Shown here one piece after another: positions 1 to 11,689 of a stretch of DNA of 64,000 nt (its first letter is position 1; every line of letters starts with the position of its first letter). The position numbers and the translations under genes were made by a program. The notes beneath the pieces were generated by a model. That model made no database searches and was not told where the DNA came from. It saw nothing but the letters and a program-made list of their open reading frames with translations. The DNA is from Panorpa germanica (Eukaryota > Arthropoda > Insecta > Mecoptera > Panorpidae). The stretch spans positions 7,192,001 through 7,256,000 of the forward strand of contig OY783205.1 in NCBI GenBank assembly GCA_963678705.1, read 5' to 3'.

Positions 1-1533
1 TTCAGCCATCATTTTATATGCAGCAGCGTATGGATTTACTTTTCTTATTAAAGAATCCAATTGCTCAAATAATTGTCTCTTGCATTTACGGTTAACATCG
101 CCTTGCATTCTTTTACATATGGCCTAATCAGGATCTAGAATATACAGCTGACCATATTGTGGCTGTTTTCCTTCTGTAGGGTGTGCCGATGATATTCTAT
201 GGTAAACCTGACCACATATCCTGAAACAGTACGGCCCACGTGTGCCTGGACGGTGATCAATATGTGCTCCCAATGAAGCAAATGAAAGCGAACTATTGTA
301 ATTTCTGATGTTATCCATAAAATTGGCAGAAAGGGGATGCATATTAGTCATTTGTTCTATTAACAGCTCTGGAAAAGGGTTAGAAGGGTTCGAAATTGAA
401 ACTTTGCCTTTTGAACAGCATAATGAAAATTTTCCATCTGTCGGTGTTTCATTTTTGAAATGATTTGCGTTGCAAAATTGACAGATGACATTCATAGATC
501 CACAGTAATGTTGTATTACAAATGTTTCATCGTTTATTTCTTGAATTGCTGTACTTAGTATTTGTTGCGGTAAGATGGGCGCTTTATTCTGTGTTTCCTT
601 TTCTCTTTGTGTTTGAAGTTCTGATGCTTTATCTAATGTTCTTTGCTTTTGTAAAGCTATTTTCTGTAATCTGATTTGTTTTGCATCTTCCTTTTCATTG
701 GCTAACCTAATTCTTTTGCGAAATAACAATATTTTTTTACTTCTGTCTTTTTCATTTATATTTTGTTGTAGTAATCGCTTTTTGTTTATTAAATTCTGCT
801 TCTTTAGGCGAACTTGTCTCGCAATTTTTGTTTTCAAACTTAATTTTTTCTTAAAATCTGCTTTCATTTTCTGTAGTCTTCTTCGCCTTTCGTCCGGTGT
901 TTCATCTCTAAATTTCTTGCTATCTCTTACTGCCTGTTCTTTTAAGCGAATTTGTTTTAATTGACTTGTTTCTCTAATTAATTTCTTCTTAAAATTTGCT
1001 TTCAGTTTCTCTAGTCTTGTTCTTCTATTATCGGGCGTTTCTCTTTTGAATCTCTTACTATTTCTCACCGCCTGTTTTCTTGAGCGAATTTGTTTTAATT
1101 CACTTGTTTCCTTAAATGAATTCTTCTTAAAATCTGCTTTCATTTGCTCCAGTCTTTTTTGCCTTTCATCCGGTGTTTCTTTTCTGAATCTTTTGCTATT
1201 TCTCACTGCCTGTTTGTTTAAGCGAATTTGTTTTAATTCACTTGTTTCCTCAAATAAATTCTTCATAAAATTAGCTTTCTTTTGCTCCAGTCTTTTTTGC
1301 CTTTCATCAGGTGTTTCTTCTCTGAATCTCTTGCTATTTCTCAATGCCTGTTTTTTTAAGCGAATTTGTTTTAATTCACTTGTTTCAATTTCTAACTTCT
1401 TTTCCAAATATAACTTTAGTTTGTTTAACCTTTTTTGCCTTCCACCTGTAGTTTCTTTTTTGAAATTTCTGAAAATCTGTTTTTTTAAGCGTTTATCTTT
1501 ATCCTGCTTAGATTGAGACTGTAATATTGTTTT
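1..1533 (-). pseudogene. Helitron Rep/helicase protein, N-terminal region with 46-residue repeats
   Basis: After the stop at 1534-1536 the minus-strand frame is open down to 124. It starts with lysine- and arginine-rich repeats containing ETPDERQKRL, a motif common at the start of insect Helitron proteins. It then has a CxxC...CC zinc-like cluster (ICQFCNANHF, LCCSKGKV), followed by the Helitron-like N domain: IRNYNSSLSFASLG, GPYCFRICGQVYHR, YGQLYILDPD. A stop lies at 122-124, and the same frame continues to base 1 with AICKRMQGDVNRKCKRQLFE, a normal continuation of the family. The HUH and helicase parts are off the window. No ATG marks the start, so this is best read as the middle of a longer protein that began at 3192. 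Confidence 0.8.
835..1386 (-). repeat. Four tandem 138-bp (46-residue) coding repeats
   Basis: Four in-frame copies of a 46-residue unit lie end to end at 1249-1386, 1111-1248, 973-1110 and 835-972. Each begins ETS(E/Q)LKQIR and carries ETPD(E/N)R in the middle. A weaker fifth copy precedes them and another diverged one follows. The unit is rich in Lys, Arg and Glu and probably forms long helices or coiled coils. The near-identical units point to recent expansion. Confidence 0.85.
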
Positions 1534-1536
1534 TCA

Positions 1537-2823
1537 TCGTACACGTTTGTCTTGTTTCGTCTTTTTTAGCAGCCTTTTACTTACTCTTACTTTCAATGTA
1601 GTACTACGTTCATGGCATTTTTCTTTTGATAATACTGTATCACGAACTTTTTCTGATTCATTTAATTGCACATTATCACTTACTAAAATTCTTGTATCAC
1701 TTACTATATTATCACATATTACACTAACACTGTCACTTATTGTATTAACTTCATTTGTAAAGCTTAAGTATGAATATTCATATATTTCTGAGATGTTAAT
1801 ATTTCCTGTTATACTTTCTACAGTAATTGTAAGAATTGTAAAAAGTAAAGAACCTCCAGAATCCCGAAAATTATATTTAATTAGATCGACTAAATCCGTT
1901 ACGTATTTATAACATAAAAGTACTGCTTTGCCATTAGAGTTCGAAATAGATTGTCCCTTGTTACCCCTGGAATGGGAATCAAAGACCCAGAAAAGGCTGT
2001 CCTGTTTGAACAGTGAAAATGTTTGACTGCAAGTAGTGAATAGTCCGTTTTTATATTTTTTAAAATATTTTTCTAAGAAATCTCCTGTTATTATATTAGG
2101 ATGACCTTGAGCAGTGGAATAATCTCCTCAATTAGTAGAAATGGGTGACAACCGGGTTTTAAACTTTTTCGATAACAATTGTCTCCTGGTATTAAAATAT
2201 AATCTAATACTTGGGTCGTCCAGCTATTTAATGTAATTAATTCTTGCATACATATACTAAATGTAGCTATTGCCGTACATTGAGAATTTTTAGGTAAATT
2301 TCGAAAAACATCACTTGCTTGATTAAAATTTGCTTGTAAAATTGTATAAGGTTCTGGCAATTTAAATACAGTTACACCTTTTTCGGAGACATTAACGTTA
2401 GGATAATTATAAATAGAACTTGTTAAAATTTCATCAATGTTTACAGAAGTAGAAGAATTATTTATTTCTTTTAATGTACTATTATCTATAGTGCTTAATA
2501 TACTAATAGGAGCAATAGAAAATTCTGTGGTTTTACAGCTACTAAAATTAAATTTAATCAAATTTATGACATCAAGAAGATTTTTAAAGCATAAAAGAAT
2601 GGACTTTTCATCTCTCTCACAAACAATTTGTCCTTTAATACCTCTTGGATGTGAATCAAATACCCAAAATACATCAGATTCTTTGAAAATGACAAAAGTC
2701 TGATCACTAACTGTAAATAATCCATTTTTATGTTTATCGAAAAATGACTCTAAAAAGGGAACTGATAACTCTCTTATTTCTGTATTTGCATTTCTAATGT
2801 CGCCCCAGCGGGTTTTTGCGTTA
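1537..2823 (-). pseudogene. Protease domain 1 C-terminal half plus complete protease domain 2
   Basis: From about 2700 downward on the minus strand the frame reads SDVFWVFDSHPRG, giving the Asp and His expected of the C76 catalytic triad (F-D-x-H). A second full domain follows: NSQC with its candidate Cys, then LNSWTTQVLDYILIPGDNCY at about 2160-2290. After a one-base frame change near 2100 come GLFTTC and LFWVFDSHSRG at about 1950-2000. Both domains keep a Cys and an Asp-x-His pair, so both could have been catalytic. The duplicated domain is diverged between copies, so the duplication predates this insertion. The frame then runs through a serine- and valine-rich linker to a stop at 1534-1536, just before the lysine-rich repeats. 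Confidence 0.6.
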
Positions 2824-3192
2824 TCATAATATACGACGTATGTGTTTTCTTTTAAGGAGATGTTTTTTTTTAACTTTATCCGCTAATAAGAATCGGTGTT
2901 CGTTACCTAAACAATTGTCTAAGTAACACTGATCTCCAAGTATTAAAATAGAATCCAAAGTATCTGAATTCCATGAATTTAACGGAGTAGTTTTGTTAAC
3001 ACATATTGCAGCAACACTGCAACTACTACATTGACCACGTGTTGATTTACAAAATCTTTTGTCAAATTGATTAAAAGTACCTCTGACAATTGATAATGGC
3101 TTTTTTAATTTATTTGAATTGGACCTTAAAATCTTAATATGATCAGACGAAATCCGTTTTTTCCTACCACAGCCAAATAATGATTTAAACAT
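2824..3192 (-). CDS. Cysteine protease-like domain 1, N-terminal half (herpes-tegument C76/OTU-like)
   Basis: A 122-residue frame opens with ATG at 3192. From about residue 38 it reads VRGTFNQFDKRF, followed by RGQCSSC, where the Cys is the candidate nucleophile, and then NSWNSDTLDSILILGDQCY. The pattern of RG-x-QC, then W-x-x-D-x-LD-x-IL-x-x-GD-x-x-Y, matches the herpesvirus large-tegument deubiquitinase family (peptidase C76) and related OTU-like proteases. The frame closes within a run of nine A bases near 2860. Just beyond, in another frame, the domain continues with KENTYVVYYDNAKTRWGD. Family membership rests on motif recognition only. In a transposon such a protease could mature a polyprotein or remove ubiquitin from it; that is inference. 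Confidence 0.6.
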   Translation of the reverse strand: MFKSLFGCGRKKRISSDHIKILRSNSNKLKKPLSIVRGTFNQFDKRFCKSTRGQCSSCSVAAICVNKTTPLNSWNSDTLDSILILGDQCYLDNCLGNEHRFLLADKVKKKHLLKRKHIRRIL

Positions 3193-4565
3193 GTTGTAGT
3201 AGAAGTAAATAAATAAGCTATATATATTATAAAATAAAAATGAAAGTATTACCTAAACTATTATTATAAATAGGTGTAAAGCATAAAAAAGAAATTGCAA
3301 TTTTGATTAATAATTCATATTAATATAAATATTTGTATAGATAAATATACTTAGCTCCTTAGAAGATCTCTGTGATGTAACATATGCCACAGAGGAATAC
3401 TCCAGTATATTGTAATATATAGCTGTATATTATATAAATATGTAACCAATGCAGAGATTTGCAGACCTCTAAAATGAAAAAATCAATACGATAATGTATA
3501 ACAAAGATAAATAACTAATACTACTTATACTATATACTAAATAACTAAGAGTACTTATGGCAGAAATTTAAGGTTACATAAAGAAATTTTTAAAATATGT
3601 ATAGAAAAAATTAAAATGAAAAGAACAAACCAGTATTGACAATCGATGTCGTCTTTCTCAATTAGAACATAAGTATTATACTAAGTACAACACTAATAAT
3701 TCGGTAATCTGAAAACAAATAAAGAATAATATACAAAAAAACAAATTTAGCCTCACATAAGTTATAAATATCGGTAAATTACTACAAATAATATTAATTT
3801 GTAATAAAGATTCCAAGTTTTTAGCAGAATCAGACATCAGACAAAAACGGTTTTAATATAGCAAATAGTTATTACCTATTTGATAAACATCATTTACTCG
3901 TCTTTCAGATTAATAATAAGATTCAGAAGATATTGCATAAAAACAGTTTTGGTAGTCATTTTTTTTACGTGCTGATTCCGCGGATGGCCGATGATGGAAA
4001 AAACTTGAAAGTTTTGTTCGAAATATAAACTTTAAAACATATTCAAAAACTTTAAGTACGGGACACAATGTAAGGTAAATTATTTTTCTTCTGCTACTAT
4101 AACAAAAGTATACAAATCGTTTTAATTATGTAATGACAGTACTAAGTAAAGCAAAAAATCTTGCTAAATACATTGTTGTCAAGACATAACCAAAACAAAG
4201 CAACAGTTAATACACTGATATTTTCATATATTTCACAATTTTTTAGATATAGTAAACAGATAATTTATAATACTCATATGTAGCTACTTCATCGAAAAAC
4301 TTCAACATTTTGCAGAATACATAATAGTATTTTTGTATACAACATACCTATAAATGTAACAACATATAAATATAAATAAATAAATGTATTAGATTAAATT
4401 AGTAAAAAGCTTACCTTATATATCAAAAGTAGTTTTATTGCACAAATAAATTATTATTCAACACTTAACAACAGAAATTCTTATATTTATAATTTGATAT
4501 AAATCAAACAACAATCAATATATTGACTTTGCAGACGTTAAGAACTCATGTCATAGACACTCAGC
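3193..4565. other. AT-rich stretch, no gene seen
   Basis: Very AT-rich sequence upstream of the protease-bearing Helitron gene. It should hold that element's promoter and 5' end, but I could not fix the terminus. No coding pattern seen on either strand. Confidence 0.5.
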
Positions 4566-4841
4566 AGGGGGTACTATCTGAGCTAAAGTTCAGTGCAGTT
4601 CAGTGATACCACATATTAAAACATAATATTTTTTACTTTTACAATTTCTGTTGGTAGAAATATATTTGAGTTTATTATTTCTTTTTCAATACTATTTGTT
4701 ACATTTTTAATATCAGTAGATATATGCAATTATTTTCATTCAATATAAATGTGTTTTTAAAATTTTAATAATAGTAAAAAATATTATTTTTTAATATGTG
4801 GTATCTCTGAACTTTAGCTCAGTGCACTCCCTTCACCCTTC
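4566..4841. mobile_element. Inverted-repeat element (MITE-like), about 275 bp
   Basis: GAGCTAAAGTTCAG followed by GATACCACATATTAAAA at 4580-4620 recurs in inverted orientation at 4785-4832. The arms match over about 60 bases, apart from a short internal duplication of TGCAGTTCAG in the left arm. The arms enclose about 150 bp of AT-rich DNA. No clear target duplication was found, so the exact ends and superfamily are open. It could also be a simple long hairpin. Confidence 0.55.
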
Positions 4842-5011
4842 ATTCCCTTCAAATGTTGAGACGCCGAGCATTTTAGTTCACTATTCCAAAATTGGCGCCT
4901 AAAGCGAACATGTTGAATACAGTCGATGAATCGTTTGGCTGTAAATTTTTCAAAGCAGCCAATATAAAAATGAAAAAAGAAACTTTAATATTTATTCTAG
5001 AACATTCTTCC

Positions 5012-5230
5012 TGCCGGGTTCACACATGTTCAAATACTAATGGGTAAAGAGAATATACTGCTTACGTATATATTGCTCACAGTGCAAATATTCGTGCTCA
5101 CAGGGATAACGTTCTGTATTCGTACACGAAAATAAACATTTTCATCATAGTAGCAAAAACTTTCATGGTTCACATATACTTATATTCACTTTAACCATTC
5201 GTACACCATCACGCATGTGTGAACCCGGCA
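5012..5230. mobile_element. Small DNA-transposon derivative with 17-bp terminal inverted repeats
   Basis: TGCCGGGTTCACACATG at 5012-5028 and its exact reverse complement at 5214-5230 bound 219 bp with no coding capacity. Subterminal copies of TTCACA or GCTCACAG are scattered inside, as in many MITEs. No convincing target duplication was found next to the repeats, so the superfamily is not assigned. Confidence 0.65.
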
Positions 5231-5884
5231 TCAGAATTTCAAAGCGGAATTCTTCTTCTTCTTCGGAATGTACATGAGAAATTAAATATATATACCAGCT
5301 CAAAAAAAATAAATATAAATGTTAAAATCGTTACGAAATAATAACATTTCAGGCTGGTTCTAAATGTTGGCCTGTAATACATAATAATATTTGTTTCATT
5401 AAAGATATCTATGGTAATGCAAAAATTGTATATTACAATCAGAACCAATATTATTTCTTATTTATATAAAAAATATATGAGCTATATATATATGAAATAT
5501 GTATGAACTGATATTTTAGGTCAATTTTTTAATTTTTTATTGAAATATGTTATATTAATCAATATTTCAATAAAAATTTGCGTTTTTATTTTATTGAATA
5601 TTTAAAAAATGACCGATATAATCTATTTAACGTTTGAATTTTATTTTAATGCGTAATACGTTGTTATCCTAGTAGTTAATAATGGCAACAACAGTTCCTA
5701 TTGCTGTGACATTTCTGTATCTCATTTGCACTTCTCTTGTTTTATCACGATAACAATGGTTGGCAAATAAAAGTGGAGAGGAAGGTGAGGAAGGAATGAC
5801 GTCAAGTGATCTGTCATTTCTTTAAATTTTTACCTCTTTTTTTTAATTATAAAAGAGAGCGTAACCTTCTTTTTCCATATTTAA
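5231..5884. other. Non-coding AT-rich spacer
   Basis: Holds a short CTT run near 5250 and no convincing gene on either strand. Confidence 0.5.
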
Positions 5885-6603
5885 TTTAAATTCTATTAAA
5901 TAATTCGTAATTTCATTTCAAACTTTCGTTCCATTTTTAAATTGAAATATTGAACTCGTTCTATATAAATTTTACTCACTAAAAAATATATTTTTTTCAA
6001 CAAAATAAAAAATATTTTCAATTTATTCGTTATTTGACCAACTTTTTTTCAAAATTTGGGATTTTTTTTTTCGATTCGTAAATAAGTTACCAAGGTTAGC
6101 CTATATACAAAATTTCAACTTTCTAGCACAATTTTTACTCTCGGCAAATACTGCCCCCCGTGCCCCCAAATAAAATTTTAAAATTTTGAATTTTTTTTTA
6201 TTAATAATATATTTAATTATTCTAGAATCCAGAATATGAACTTTCTCCAAAGTTCCCTACCAGGCCCCCGAATTTCTTCAACCCCCCCTTTTTCAATTTT
6301 TGAACTTCAAATTTTTGAGAAATGTCAGCATTAAATAGCTTAATACACATGCAAAATTTCAACTTTCTATCTTTTACGACTTAAAAGTAATACAGCAAAA
6401 AAAGGATCACTTTTTTTACAGTTTTTCCAAAATTACGGGTTTCCAGAAAATTCAGGGAAAAATCCGAGGACGCCAAAAGTCTTAGAATTTTTTTCTCTAC
6501 GAAATAGGAAATTTTTAAAAACTTCCCTGGAGCCGTTTTCGAGATGCCATACAAAATTCGAACCAAACATATAAACACGTAACCATAGAAACATATAAGA
6601 ATA
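5885..6603 (-). mobile_element. Helitron-type unit U1, 3' end missing
   Basis: First of four related units of about 790 bp in head-to-tail order. It shares the internal blocks ATTCGTAAATAAGTTACC, CTTTCTAGCACAATTTTTAC and CTCTACGAAATAGGAAATTT with the next three. The hairpin plus CTAG end present in the other units is absent, so it is truncated or decayed on its left side. It has no credible protein; short open stretches in it are chance. Confidence 0.6.
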
Positions 6604-7394
6604 CTAGCTTTTACCCCCGTCGCAAGCGACGTTTTTTTTTTATGAGTGGCTTGAATTTCATGTCAAAATTTAATTTCATTTTTAAATTGAAATAATAAAT
6701 AAACTCGTCCTATATTGATTTTAAATTTAATAACAATTAATTTTTCATACAAACTGACTAAGAAAATACATTTTTTATATCAAAATAAATTTTTTTTTGA
6801 ATTTATGCGATATTTGGACAACTTTTTTTCCAAATTTGTGATTTTTTTTTCGATTCGTAAATAAGTTACCAAGGTTAGCCTACATACAAAATTTCAATTT
6901 TCTAGCACAATTTTTACTCTCGGCAAATACTGCCCCCGTGCCCCCCAATATAATTTTGAAATTTTGAATTTTTTTTAATAATAATATACTTAATTATTCT
7001 AGAATCCAGAATATGAACTTTCTCCAAAGTTACCTACCGGGCCCCCGAATTTCTTCAATCCCCCCATTTTCAATTTTTGAATTTCTACTTTTTGAGAAAT
7101 GTCAGCATTAAGTACCTTAATACACATGCAAAATTTCAACTTTCTATCTTTTACGACTTAAAAGTAATGCAGCAAAAAAGGGATCACTTTTTTTCCAGTT
7201 TTTCCAAAATTACAGGTTTCCAGGAAAATCAGGGAAAAATCCGGGGACGCCAAAGGTCTTGGAATTTTTTTCTCTACGAAATAGGCAATTTTCAAAAACT
7301 TCCCTGGAGCCGTTTTCGCGCTGCCATACAAAATTCAGTACCAAACATATAAACATATAAGAATAGATTCAAACACCTGGGACATTATAATATA
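6604..7394 (-). mobile_element. Helitron-type unit U2
   Basis: The left end reads CTAGCTTTTACCCCC then GTCGCAAGCGAC. On the minus strand this is a short GC-rich hairpin followed about 10 bases later by CTAG next to a T, the canonical Helitron 3' end (hairpin, then CTRR, inserted between A and T). The unit is about 790 bp, non-coding, and ends exactly where U3 begins. Confidence 0.65.
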
Positions 7395-8182
7395 CTAGCT
7401 TTTACCCCCGTCGCAAGCGACGTTTGTTTTTTGTGAGTGGCTTGAATTTCAAGTCAAAATTTAATTTTTAAATTGAAATAATAAATAAACTCGTCCTATA
7501 TTGATTTAACATTTAATAACAATTAATTTTTCATACAAACTGACTAAGAAAATACATTTTTTATATCAAAATAAAAAATATTTTGAATTTATGCGACAAC
7601 TTTTTTTCAAAATTTGGGATTTTTTTTTCGATTCGTAAATAAGTTGCCAAGGTTAGGCTATATACAAAATTTCAACTTTCTAGCACAATTTTTACTCTCG
7701 GCAAATACTGCCCCCGTGCCCCCCAATAAAATTTTAAAATTTTTAATTTTTCTTTTATTAATAATATACTCAATTACTCTAGAATCCAGAAAATGAATTT
7801 TCTCCAAAGTTCCCTACCGGGCCCCCGAATTTTTTTTAACCCCCCCTTTTTCAATTTTTAAATTTTTAATTTTTGAGAAATGTCAGCATTGAATACCTTA
7901 ATACACATGCAAAATTTCAACTTTCTGTCTTATACGAATTAAAAGTAATACAGCAAAAAAGGGATCACTCTTTTTCCAGTTTTTCCAAAATGACGGGTTT
8001 CCAGGAAATTCAGGGAAAAATCCGGGGACGCCAAAAGTCTTAGAATTTTTTTCTCTACGAAATAGGAAATTTTTAAAAACTTCCCTGGAGCCGTTTTCGA
8101 GATGCCATACAAAATTCGAACCAAACATATAAACACATAAACATATAAGAATATAAATATACACTTGGGACTTTATAATATA
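7395..8182 (-). mobile_element. Helitron-type unit U3
   Basis: Starts with the same CTAG plus hairpin signature as U2 and runs directly into U4 with no spacer. Internal blocks match U1, U2 and U4. Non-coding and non-autonomous. Confidence 0.65.
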
Positions 8183-8967
8183 CTTGAGTTTACCCCCGTC
8201 GCAATGCGACGTCTTTTTGGCGTGTAACATTTGAATCCAATAAAATAATTTGTAATTAAATTTCATATTTAACTGTTCTATTTTTAAATTGAAATAATAA
8301 ATAAACTCGGGCACATATACACACATATAAATTGACTAAAAAAATATTATTTTTTTATCAAAATAAAAAATATTTTCAATTTATGCGATATTTGACCAAC
8401 TTTTTTTCAAAATTTAGGATTTTTTTTTTCGATTCGTAAATAAGTTACCAAGGTTAGCCTATATACAAAATTTCAACTTTCTAGCACAATTTTTACTCTC
8501 GGCAAATACTGCCCCCGTGCCCCCAAATAAAATTTTGAAATTTTGAATTTTTTTTATTAATAATATACTTAATTATTCTACAATCCAGAATATGAACTTT
8601 CTCCAAAGTTCCCTACCGGGCCCCCGAATTTCTTCAACCCCCCCCTTTTTCTATTTTTGAAATTCTAATTTTTGAGAAATGTCAGCATTAAATAGCTTAA
8701 TACACATGCAAAATTTCAACTTTCTATCTTTTACGACTTGAAAGTAATACAGCAAAAAAGGGATCACTTTTTTTCCAGTTTTTCCAAAATTACGGGTTTC
8801 CAGGAAATTCAGGGAAAAATTCGGGACGCCAAAAGTCTTAGAATTTTTTTCTCTACGAAATAGGAAATTTTTAAAAACTTCCCTGGAGCCGTTTTCGAGA
8901 TGCCATACAAAATTCGAACCAAACATATAAGAATATAAATATACACCTGGGACATTATAATATAAGA
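8183..8967 (-). mobile_element. Helitron-type unit U4
   Basis: Left end has CTTG in place of CTAG and the hairpin GTCGCAATGCGAC. The right end on the minus strand reads TCTTATATTATAATG, starting with the TC expected of a Helitron 5' end. It is followed by T and only three bases of spacer before the next element. Confidence 0.65.
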
Positions 8968-8970
8968 TGA

Positions 8971-11491
8971 CTAGCGCTTCGCCCCGTCGCAGAGCGACGT
9001 GTATATAAGATTTGTGAATAAATAAAATTATTTGCTAAATTGAAAATAATGCAAAATATTATTTTTAAGTAATTTTCGTTAAAATATATCCTTTTTTAAA
9101 TTTATGTTTCCTTATTTTGTTATAATTCTTTCGTTTACAGTAATAAAGCACTGTATTGACTAGTCTCCAGTGCCCCCGCCCATAAGCCCCAATCATGACC
9201 TCTTGGCTATATGCTCTTTTACGTTTCCGAACTTTTAATTTGCTTCCTCTAAACTTCCGCCATGGAGCGCCTTCTTCCTTCAACACTCTGTATCGCTTAT
9301 TTCCTGAGCATTGTCGGTCCTTAGAGTACTTTTACAGCGCCCCGCTTTAGCACTATAATTAAATCATCCTTCATTTTCTCCTCTCTGTGTAAAATTATCA
9401 ATTACCCTAATGAAGCACAGTATTGAACAATGTCCACTGCCCCGCCCCTAAATACCAATCATAACCTCTTGGCCTGTATCGTTCTCGCACTTTCAGTTGT
9501 ATTCCTCTGCACCTCTGCCACAATGCGCCCACTTGCAACACCACAGCCCACCTGAGCATCATCGCTTATTACGGCACTTTCCTATCGCCCCGTTTTACCG
9601 CAATCATTAAATAATCTTGCGCTTTCACCCCCTGCGTACTAATTAAAAGTAATACAGCAAAAAAGGGCTCACTTTTTTTCCAGTTTTTTCAAAATTATGG
9701 GTTTCCAGGAAATTCAGGAAAAAATCCGGAGACGCCAAAGGTCTTAGAATTTTTTTCTCTACGAAATAGGCAATTTTTAAAAACTTCCCTCAATCTCTTA
9801 ACAATTAGTTTTCAAAATTAATACTTTACTGGCAAACTACATACTAAATTTCATCCTTAAAAGTACATTATTTTTTAATAATTATTCGATAAGATAAATG
9901 CTTAATAAAATTAATTTTCACTCATTTCAATGTAAACCTACTAATTACATCAATTCATTTATGTTTTTAAGAAAGCCTAGCGGTTCGATCCTAATAATCT
10001 CATCTCTAACCCTTATCCTTTCAGTTATTGTACTTTCAATTTAATCCCCTGAACCGCCGCCCACATTTCCAGCACCAAAGCACATATTCTGCAACACGGC
10101 GCCACCCTCTTCTCCAATCAGGCACTACCAATTCAATATTACAGCAATTCATTTACAAAATTAAAACTCCACTGTAATCCTACGTTCTAATTTTCGTATT
10201 TCTATTTACGATATAATATTAGTCTTCCCATTAATCCTCGCTCCTGAAATAAAATTGTCAAATTTTAGGCATAACAATCTATTTTGCTCGTAACAATTCT
10301 CTCTACCAAAGCCTTTTCCGCCCCCACTTCATTTATTTTTCGAAAATATCCAAATGCGTAGTTTCTATTTTTTTAATTTGCTATTAACTATTTCCATCTA
10401 TAACTCTCACTCCTGTTTGATTTCACAGCACAACAAACGCACCAAAAATCAATTCAATTCTACTATTGAATGTAATTTAACTATCTAACTTATAGAGAAC
10501 TATTGTGCTTCTATTTAATATTCTACATGCAAAATATCATCGTTGGTCTTCTATTTTATTCTTATACTCGGTTTATCACTCCCCACTCTAGTGTTACACT
10601 TAAGAAAATGTAGTTTTTTTATATTTTCGTTATTAATATGTCAATCTATATCAGCGTACTAAATTTTCTTTGCTTTGTATTTATATTTTAGCATTAGTAC
10701 CCCCACACACCTGCGCTACTGAACAAGTTTGTTAAATTTTAACACAGGGATCTATTTTATTTGTATCTAAGAACATATATTCTAAAGTATAGCCTTTCAT
10801 TTCTATATATTTCATATTTCTGGTTTTTGGCCCACAGCGCCCGCCGCCTCTGGAAAGTTGCAGTTTTCTATAGCTTGTCTTTAATGACACTCTATATAGA
10901 GCCCACGTTCCAAATATCAACGTTCTAGCTCTGTTGCAACATTGTCCCCAAAAAATCACGCCGCTACTGAAGTAAAATTTTGGTAATCCAATTATTGGCA
11001 AACATTCGCAATTAGTGTCTCAATACATGCCCTAAGTTTTAATACTACTTTTTCAATATTTCTGGCTTTTACTAACTCAACTCCCGCCGCCACTGGAAAT
11101 TTGGGGCTGTTTATTTTTTTTCATTAATGACACTCTACAGCGAGCCTACATATTAAATTTGAACGTCCTAACTATATTCTAACATTGCCCCCGGAAATTA
11201 GCGCCGCTACTGAACTCAAATTTTAAATGTCTAACTATTGGCAAATGTGCACAATTATGATCTCAATACACATACCAAATATCAGTTTCCCATCTTTTCT
11301 AGTTCGTCAGATATTTGCAAAAGTATTTTTTCAAATTTTCCAGTTTTTCCAGAATAATTTTTTCCAGGGAAATTCAGGGAAAAATTCAGGGACGTAGAAA
11401 GTCTTAGAAATTCGTCCTTTACATAATATTAAAATTTAAAAAACTTTGTAGGCGCTGTTTAGAAGATACCATATAGATTTTGTTACCGGAA

Positions 11492-11522
<31 letters not shown>

Positions 11523-11589
11523 AATATCTATGAGTTCTTATGAGTTTTCCATGTTAAATTGGAACATTACGAACATTAAAATAGTAAGA
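8971..11589 (-). mobile_element. Large non-autonomous Helitron, copy A
   Basis: The left end is CTAGCGCTTCGCCCCGTCGC with the hairpin CGTCGC/GCGACG. On the minus strand this gives a hairpin, then CTAG, then T. The right end, GA at 11588-11589, gives a 5' TC and abuts copy B with no spacer. The body is about 2.6 kb with no protein recognised. A fragment of about 155 bp of the U-type unit sits at 9645-9797 and is absent at the matching place in copy B. The 5' subterminal sequence resembles the U units, so both belong to one lineage. Confidence 0.65.
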
Positions 11590-11689
11590 GTAGCGCTTCG
11601 CCCCGTCGCAAAGCGACGTGTATTTAATATTTGTGATTAAGTAAAAGTTATTTGATAAATAGAAAATAATCCTGAAATATTGTTTATTG

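Larger units (their letters stand above)
1..3192 (-). mobile_element. Helitron with protease domains, 5' part, cut by window edge
   Basis: Reading the minus strand from 3192 to 1, the order is: cysteine protease-like domain 1, protease-like domain 2, a lysine-rich 46-residue tandem repeat, then a Helitron-like N-terminal domain. The HUH nuclease and helicase parts would lie beyond base 1, outside the window. The gene is broken in about four places: two reading-frame changes (near 2860 and near 2100) and two in-frame stops (1534-1536 and 122-124). The Helitron 5' terminus was not located; a start near the ATG at 3192 implies it lies between 3193 and 4565. Helitrons carrying OTU-type proteases are known in animals. 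The tandem protease pair here is read from the sequence. Confidence 0.8.

Noticed and set aside
698-1912. Long plus-strand open frames rich in Phe, Leu and Cys
   Set aside because: They are the antisense of the lysine-rich Helitron coding repeats and linker; the repeated pattern simply mirrors those repeats.
6381-8926. Recurring frames with KTAPGKFLKISYFVEKK-like sequence in the U units
   Set aside because: They recur only because the units are repeats; frames are broken differently in each and no family is recognised.
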